Shown piece by piece: positions 57,541-64,000 of a stretch of 64,000 nucleotides of DNA. A program made the translations under genes and the position numbers. Each line of letters begins with the position of its first letter. The stretch's first letter is position 1. The notes beneath the pieces were generated by a model, which was not told the origin of the DNA, searched no databases, and worked only from the letters and a program-made list of their open reading frames with translations. Origin of the DNA: Tetracladium setigerum (taxonomy: Eukaryota; Ascomycota; Leotiomycetes; Helotiales); assembly GCA_031472005.1 (NCBI GenBank), contig PZJY01000004.1, forward strand, positions 248,001 through 312,000, read 5' to 3'.

Positions 57541-58436
57541 TGACGCTTCCCGAATTTCTTGAAGTTTCCTATAAACGCTACAAAAAGGATACTTCTACAT
57601 TTCTTCAATGGCTGAAGACCAGCGGTGAGAGCTGTCATTTGGACACCGTACTGACCTAGGCAGACCTATCTTCATACTCGTGGTCGAGAGCTTCCAGGGA
57701 ACTATAATCACGTACTGTTAGCAGAATTGTTCTACGAACAATTAAGTCGTTGGGAAGAGATCGCGGAGGAGTACGTTATGAAGCTATTTGATGTCATAAC
57801 CGATTTCGTTGAAAGTGTAATAGCTCGTGTAATCCACGAGGAGGATATGTAAAGAGAAATTCTCCTACTTGCTAATAATAGATTGGATGAGGGAAAGAAA
57901 TTAGCTAATGATAAGCTATCGAAGCTCCTAGCCGATGAAAAACGCTGGCTAATCACGTATAATCACTACTATACAGATAATATCTAGAAGGTTAGAAATA
58001 GCTCGATGAAATAATTGATGAAGAAGGCGGTACGTACTGTAGCAGAGTAGGACTGGAATGGCAAACTCTATGTTGGGAATACACCTCTTTAACTGGAGAA
58101 GCTTCTCGGATCCGTAGAGAAACGGGTTATTGTAAATGTGGATGACCAGGCATGTGCGGAGGCTTTGGGTGCTTTGGAAGCGTACTATAAGGTAAGCATC
58201 TAACGTATTATTGGATTAGTTGGTTTCTAATTACGAAAAGGTTATAATGAAAACGTTCGTAGATAACGTGTGCCGTTAAGCTATTGAACGCTATGTCCTC
58301 TGGTAGTTCCCAGACATATTTGCACCCACGATAGTAATGAGTTCGTCCGAGGATTATCTGATCCGGATCGCCTCTGAACTAGATAAGCAAAGAGAGCGTC
58401 GATTACAGCTTATGCGGCTGGCACAGGGTTCGTGAG
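57541..58436 (+). pseudogene. DUF6604-like first exon fused to a dynamin-like fragment with in-frame stops
   Basis: 57541-57625 reads MTLPEFLEVSYKRYKKDTST then FLQWLKTSG, the start of a fungal DUF6604-type protein, ending at a GTGAGA donor. From about 57658 a different protein follows: TYLHTRGRELPGNYNHVLLA, FVESVIARVIHEED, ANDKLSKLLADEKRW, TYNHYYTDNI, KRVIVNVDDQACAEALGALE, an intron (58192-58241, GTAAGC...AAAAG), then DNVCR, FPDIFAPTIVMSSSEDYLIR and ERRLQLMRLAQGS. This is the stalk and GTPase-effector part of fungal dynamin-like GTPases. The frame is never shifted, but TAA/TAG replace codons at about 57850, 57985, 58009, 58045, 58090, 58278 and 58303, several at likely Gln or Trp sites. The GTPase domain itself is absent. 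Confidence 0.75.
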
Positions 58437-58751
58437 AAAGTCTTCTACGAAATTAAGTTTCATAATGTGCATTATGTTTTTCGATCGTTGTGGAATATAG
58501 TCGATTGTTATCCATCGTCGAAAAAAGCTTAAATATATCTAGTGATCTGAAGGGGAAAAGAATAGGTTCCTAGGCATACAGTCAGTATCGAAATAAGAAA
58601 CAAAAGATCCACCCACCATAAACCAGTCCCAGCTCTGCAAGTACAAGAATCTCGAGTGCCTATAGCAGTCTCAACACAGCAAACAGGATATTTCGGCGCA
58701 AAATCCGTGAACCAGGCCATTGTGGCGAAGGTCTCTCTCCAAGATATCCGC
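58437..58751. other. Spacer
   Basis: AT-rich, no gene seen. Confidence 0.5.
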
Positions 58752-59758
58752 CTAGGCTGGTCTACGCTCTACTGCGGAGGGGGTGGCGGTGATAGATGAT
58801 CCTTCCAGCCGAGTGCGCTGCTTCTTCGTGGCAATGCCTATGTCTGTATCATTCCATTCACGTGTTCTAATTGGTATGGGCGGCAGGGGCGACAGTGTAT
58901 AGGTAGTTTTCAAGGGGAAATGTTCGAATACCGCTTGTAATGCACTTTGTCGGCCCTGTTCCTCCATGAAATCGAACCAGGGCGTGCGATGAATATGTAA
59001 GTTTCCGAGTAACTTGCTTTTCCATCCTTTAATCGAAGTAAGGAATGATGAAGGAACCTGCACCGATAGTCGTTGGATCTAGTGTTTATGTACAACTATG
59101 AGGTGAACTTGCAACATTACTACATTAGGGCAACTCAAGCTTCGCAGGAACTGATCTCATACCTCAAATAAACTTGCAGAAGGACGTCCCAGACGTTGCT
59201 CATCTGCTAGTGCAAGAAGTGTGTAAAGCTCTGCTGAATCAAGCTGCCACTCGTGCTGTCGCTTGTTTCGGATGAGGACTGATATTGAATGCCCATTTTG
59301 CATATCCCGTGCAGTCATTGCGGTCTTGACATCCTTTGTACGAATATCACTAGTGGCACGCAACGCCTTCCCCGCCCTGTATATCGCAGTGTTACCATGG
59401 AGAAATAATAGGGCGCATTTAAAGCATACCTGTGAAACTTGACCCGATTTTCCGAGTGTTGATCCCCTAGAGTCTGTGTCCAGCAAGTAAACGAACTTGT
59501 AATCCATTCCGAACAAGCTTCCGCCATCTCTGGTCTGGTCAGGAAATCGCGCGGAAGGCATGTTATATCCTTATGGTATATGCTTGTAGCAAAAAATGTA
59601 TCGATTACCAAAGTTGTTTTATTCGATAGGCGCGTCGAGCGCTCATCTTCGTCTTCGAGGGTGATGTGGAGGTCTGATAGCTGCGAATAAATAGGAACTG
59701 TCTTCGAGAAATTGCTAAGTAAATTGCGAATTGTGTACTGCCATGAGGGCGTGGGCAT
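58752..59758 (-). CDS. Three-exon hypothetical protein
   Basis: Exons 59758-59609, 59534-59163 and 59078-58752 join through a 74-nt intron (GTAATC...ACCAG) and an 84-nt intron (GTATGA...ACTAG) with phase kept, giving 282 residues from ATG 59758. Part of exon 2 (GTATGC at 59430 to GAAG about 63 bases on) could be a further optional intron of a length divisible by three. Recognisable features are limited: DGGSLFGMDYKFVYLLDTD, RNKRQHEWQLDSAELYTLL, then DEQRLGRPSASLFE, and a basic C terminus (ATKKQRTRLEGSS). No family is recognised, and there is no signal peptide or membrane segment. The preserved splicing argues that this is a real gene. Confidence 0.5.
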
Positions 59759-60499
59759 AGAACGTGGGGATTTTATGGGTACCACTGTAGATGTAGGTAG
59801 CCGAGCTGCGGCTCAGGCAATGTTAGCAGCGGGACAAATTGTGAGCAAATGGAGCTCTGACCTTACCTGCAAAAGACATAGAAATGCGGTGGCTCTTGTT
59901 CGTGGGAAATGGGGATGTGTTTTACGGTGTTCTGTTGGTGTCATGATGGTTTCTGATGAGCAACAAAGATCTGGGGATGACCTCTGGTGACCTTGGTGAC
60001 CTTGGTGACCTAAGGTTATCTGCTTACGTAATTGAGAACTTGATGATAAGGCATTAACATGCTCGTTCATCTAGCAAAGCTATTCGCCCATCGCTGCCCC
60101 AAACTAATATACGGAATAGCAATGCGAACTCCGTCAAATGTAAGGGAATTCTTGGAAAGGTTCCCGACTGGCCAGGTGATTCCCTGGAGCAAAGAGGCGA
60201 CATTGAAGCTGGAAGTTATTGGGCCATCCGTGACATTGGAACATTCTAGATCTTACGGTTAGAGATAAGACGCGACTTCCCTAGATGGCTTCAGGATTGG
60301 TATATTGAAGTAAGTGAGAGGGTTAGGGCGAGTGCCGAAATTCAAAAGGCTATCTAGCTTCTATATACAAACTAGAGAAATCTTAGCCGCGCCGCGTTGA
60401 TTGAAGCATCTGGTTCTTTCGGAGCCTTCTTTAGCCTCTTGGCTGAAGTTATGGACGGCCCCTTACACTTATGCCAGATCGTTACTTGAGGAGTGATAT
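59759..60499. other. Intergenic with a short tandem repeat
   Basis: Upstream region of the three-exon gene. Three 9-base units TGGTGACCT stand in tandem at 59985-60011. No other feature was seen. Confidence 0.45.
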
Positions 60500-61440
60500 A
60501 TTATAGGGTTAACTTTCACAGTCTAGTCAAGAATCCTCTTCTTCCGGCCAGCCTTCTTTACCTTCCTCGCCTCTTGAACGTCTAGTAAAGCGAATGCGAG
60601 GTTAAAGCTATTCTGATAGTAGTGATAGCTATCACCCATCTAACGACTCGTTTGATGAATCGGAACAATCTCGCTATGACGAGCAGGTAAAAGCCGAACC
60701 TGTTGCTAATGGGTGCTTTTATCACTTTCTGGAGGGTGTGACTGAGAACTCAAGACGGATTGGGGATGGTGGATATCGGCTTAAATGGGCACTCACGCAA
60801 GACTCGTTCCATGTTCGAACGCTATAATCTCATTTCTCTTCGAAGAACGATGGAGGCATTGTCTATAGAGGTAATCTATCGGGCAAATGGAAGCGATAGA
60901 GTGATATTTCGTACTGCTCGGTTGAGATAAGTAGCTGTAGCCTTTGAATAATAAGTGCCTGATAGAATTATAGGCTAAGTCTCGCCGTGATATCATAACT
61001 AAGTCCGAAGAAAAGCAAGGATAAGAAGCTTCCCATATGGTTGGAGTGTACGCGCAACGGATCTCGGGTCTTCAAACCGGAAATATCCACCCATGAGACG
61101 TGTTAGTACTGGTTTAATACGCAGAAAATAAGTGTGACATGCCTGGGTTGGCTAATAAATAATCAGAATCCCACTGACCACGGCGTCTTAGAACAATGCA
61201 TACCTCCTTCTGGGTACTTTCCCTTCTGAATATACAACGTATTTTGAGACTGGAGAGCAGTCACATTACTTGGCTTTTCCTGAATTCTAAGAGTTTGGCC
61301 CATTTGATCTTAAAGATGCCGCAGATTTTGAGATTATGAGTGTAATTATAGTGGCGTTAGTATTGAAAATATAATCTCTCGATCCATTTCCTCACTCTTT
61401 AGAGAACACGGAAATCTAAGGAAACGGTTTAGAGTTAAGG
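60500..61440 (+). pseudogene. Decayed coding region, unknown
   Basis: One plus-strand frame reads as protein over about 900 bases (QPSLPSSPLERLVKRMRG, YDEQVKAEPVANGCFYHFLE, DSFHVRTL, IWLECTRNGSRVFKPEIS, NPTDHGVLEQCIPPSGYFPS) but is broken by about fifteen TAA/TAG/TGA codons without an obvious frame change. The density and kind of stops resemble the dynamin fragment and suggest point-mutation decay such as RIP. The family is not identified. Confidence 0.3.
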
Positions 61441-62860
61441 TTTAGATCAGATCTGGAAGACAATGAAGCCAAATATTTCTCTTCTCAGAAGCATATCTTA
61501 CATATGGAATCTGGGTATTGAACTGATGATGTGGTGGTATGAACTTCACAGATGGTGGACTGGTCATACCAACATGAAAAAAATAGCGGGACATGGCTCT
61601 TGGTGGAGCACGTGCCATATTTTGGGGGTTGAACGGCCCCTATTGGCAGATTGATATCTATTTCAGCAGCTCACATTTCAATATACGAGTTCGACCAGCC
61701 GTTTGTAGCAAGTCCACGAGCAGCATCGAAATTTTGTTGCTATCACCTTGTTGTCACCCTTCGAATCAGCATTTCGACCTCACTGCGTGGAAATAACGTC
61801 GAGGGGAGGATTGAGAAATCCATTACCTTCCCACGAAGGTGTAATGCAAGTGTGTATGAAGTCATTGAAGTATGAATCAAAGTTGCAATGCCATCCTTGC
61901 GACTTTGTTAACCTTTTCCCAGATACAGAACCGAAGTCCTCGGTTTCTCAGACTCTTCTACGCGTGTACATATGAGATATAAAAGACTTTCGTGCGGAGT
62001 TTCTTACAGTCCTATGATATGTGTAACGCTTGAGCAGTTCTTTAAATTTTATCTTCTGATCTATTTCGATATGTACTTTAAGTATTGCACTGTCTTGAAC
62101 TTGTCATGTGGGCACAATCATGATTGGACAATCTGTAGGAGCCCATGACGATGAGCTTCTGTTCGATGCTTCGCGAAATTATACCTAGATAAGTGTAAGA
62201 TAATTGTATCGCAATCCTTAGATGTGCAAGCTGGGCTCATCTCGGCTGCTAGTACTCATTCTTAGTCACATCGAGACCGAATGTATCAATAAATCCAGTA
62301 AGTATTGACTCTTTTTGTCCAAGTACCATCGAGACGATTTCCTATATATGCACCGCTGATACCCAGATCTTGTGTACTGTCTTGTCCCATTCTATAGTCC
62401 CCTCACCACAATCTTCTCGAAGTAGCACAACCACTAATAGTCGTAGTAGAAGCCATCCAACCATTGTACATCTCTGATCGGTTTCGTGTAATACGTCCTT
62501 CTTGCAAGAATTAGCGAAAGCTCGTTTACAATCAGAGTCGCTCGTTATTTAAGAGGGTAAATAAAGGAAAGTAGAAGGTGAAACTCATCAAAACGTTTTT
62601 GCATTCATCCTGTAATCTGTTGAAAAGTCAATAATAGCTTCGATGCTAGCCAAACTAGTGGAGAAGAGATTCTGGGTAGGCGCATCGAAATCTAAGTCGG
62701 AGCAAATATAATGTTCTTCTGCCATGATTTGTTTAAAGCCTATAGATGCTTAATGCACAAGAAGAAGTAATACCAAGATGAGGACCCTTGTATCCTAGTC
62801 TAGGAAGGACAGCAAGCCTTCTCTCTATATTTCACTCTATTAAACAAATTAAGTTCGTAT
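61441..62860. other. AT-rich, gene-less
   Basis: No motif-bearing frame. Frames at 61463-61975 overlap each other in different phases and are not supported. The last bases are the 3' flank of the Ca2+/H+ exchanger gene. Confidence 0.45.
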
Positions 62861-64000
62861 CTAACCAGTAAGGCTGGCTGTTGGATAAAACCACGCGCTG
62901 TTCCCAGTTAGTTCTGCCTTTTCACTCAAAAGCTTATCTCGAAATCGGAAGGGGGAATGCAGAGACGAAAGAGAAGGATATTTAGCTCGAAAATGCAAAG
63001 AGCACTCACGTTACAGCTATGATCAAGTAAAGACCCTGCAGCAACACGCCTTCAAGCCAATCTAAATTTGTCTCCGTCAGTATTATGTCCTTAAGGCAAA
63101 TAAGACGTTGAGAAAATAACTCACGGCTCTTCCCATCGGATATCAGATAGTTTACCAGGAGCACCGAAACAAACAGCACTGCGACTTGGAACCCATCAAA
63201 ACTTAGGTCCATTGTATCCTTCCCAAGGGTCCATCCGAGGACTACCATCAACGGAATGATGAGTAGCGCAACTTGCATGCTAGATCCGACAGCGACACCA
63301 ATAGCCAAGTCCATCTTATCCTTTACGGCAACCGTGACAGCCGTGGCATGCTCCGCCGCATTTCCCACAATGGGCAGGAGAATCAACCCTACAAACTCAG
63401 CAGACACCGAACCCCCATCCGTAATCGCGCTAATAGAATCCACCATGAACTCAGCACACAGGGCGATAATAACAGTGCACCCAGCGAGAAGGCCCACAGC
63501 GACTCCGATATGCAGATTTGGCTCGTCATCCTCCTCGTCCTCAGCCATGCATTGCAGCTCATACGCGTTCGTCTGTAGAAGATCATCGGTCGTCTGAAGA
63601 TCGCTAGATTCAGGATTTGAACGGCCAGGGCCGGCTCCAATGCCACCTGCGGCGGCGAGTGCTTTGGCGATGGATCCTTCGGGGAGCTTACGCTTGGATG
63701 TTTTAACGACGGCTTTCTTGCTTTTTTGCATGTATATCGCAGAGTGGGTCTTGAGCTGGAAGATCAAGTAGCAACCGTAGACGAAAAGCAGGATGATAGC
63801 CGTAGCGCGAGATATGGAGGCTGTACGGTGGGTTTTCTGGTCGGTTGTATCGGCGGTGTCATTGGCGATGGAGAATTGGTTGAAAGCGGAGGGAATGATG
63901 ATGGCTGCGATAGCGAGGGCCAGAAGGGAAGCAGCGGTCGTAGCAACAGTAACGTTGAAGAACTGCTCTTCGCGGCGTAAACCACCAAAGAAGAAACACA
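62861..64000 (-). CDS. Vacuolar Ca2+/H+ exchanger (VCX1-like), 5' end outside window
   Basis: Partial: the last exon is 62861-62897, intron 62898-63009 (GTGAGT...ACAG), and the long exon is 63010 to beyond 64000 with no stop up to the window edge. The Ca2+:cation antiporter signature is complete: CAEFMVDSISAI and FVGLILLPIVGNAAEHATAV (second c-repeat), then IGVAVGSSMQVALLIIPLMVVLGW. An acidic cytosolic loop (AEDEEDDEPN) separates the two halves. The N-terminal-half segments FFFGGLRREEQFF and TAASLLALAIAAIIIPS reach the edge. The last exon adds AWFYPTASLTG. These proteins load Ca2+ into the vacuole using the proton gradient. The first c-repeat lies beyond the window. Confidence 0.9.

Overview
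The window looks like a piece of a filamentous ascomycete chromosome, most likely a leotiomycete relative of Botrytis/Sclerotinia (inference; no rRNA or other marker is present). The reasons are short 45-75 nt GT-AG introns with CTAAC-like branch sites, HET, NACHT, SET and MYND proteins, fungus-restricted families (DUF7053, DUF3455, 2EXR, an HSWVE-type secreted protein), and AT-rich transposon remnants carrying RIP-like nonsense codons. No tRNA, rRNA or CRISPR array was seen.

Layout. 1-8 kb: a decayed MCT-type MFS transporter, then intact small genes (LOG-family phosphoribohydrolase, 2EXR, ankyrin, DUF7053) and an intact G1-type cyclin. 8.6-10.9 kb: a broken BCS1-like AAA gene. 11-20 kb: hypothetical genes, an acidic protein, a secreted HSWVE (DUF7492-like) protein, a truncated PP2A-like phosphatase and a PHD-finger protein. 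20.2-22.3 kb: a decayed 2 kb terminal-inverted-repeat element (family X). 23.3-25.4 kb: an intact seven-exon drug:H+ antiporter. 26-32 kb: a 93-bp tandem repeat, an RG-rich protein and a secreted DUF3455 protein. 33.0-35.25 kb: a second family-X copy split by a nested 1842-bp element with long inverted repeats and a CTA target duplication. 36.4-43.7 kb: a DEDDh-like exonuclease lacking its catalytic His, a HET-SET-MYND fusion gene, and a broken HET-NACHT NLR gene. 44.2-44.6 kb: a third family-X fragment. 46.9-50.7 kb: a frame-broken SF1/NFX1-type helicase (Hrr1/ZNFX1-like). 51.1-54.6 kb: a reconstructed 14-exon gene of unknown function with a weak Ulp1-like C terminus. 55.4-56.5 kb: an intact three-exon Ser/Thr kinase. 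57.5-58.4 kb: a dynamin-like fragment with at least six in-frame stops and no frameshift. 58.7-59.8 kb: a three-exon orphan gene. 62.9-64 kb: the 3' part of a vacuolar Ca2+/H+ exchanger running off the window.

The genes form no pathway or cluster. The main features are the many decayed accessory genes lying among intact ones, and two kinds of damage. One is in-frame TAG/TAA codons typical of RIP (dynamin, the nested transposon). The other is a repeated pattern of one-base indels, mostly in homopolymer runs (helicase, HET-NACHT, RG-rich ORF, end of the HET-SET-MYND gene, the 14-exon gene), which could be real decay or assembly error. Exons were joined by eye from splice motifs and reading phase, and no alignment was run. 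Family names rest on recognised motifs and remembered family patterns.
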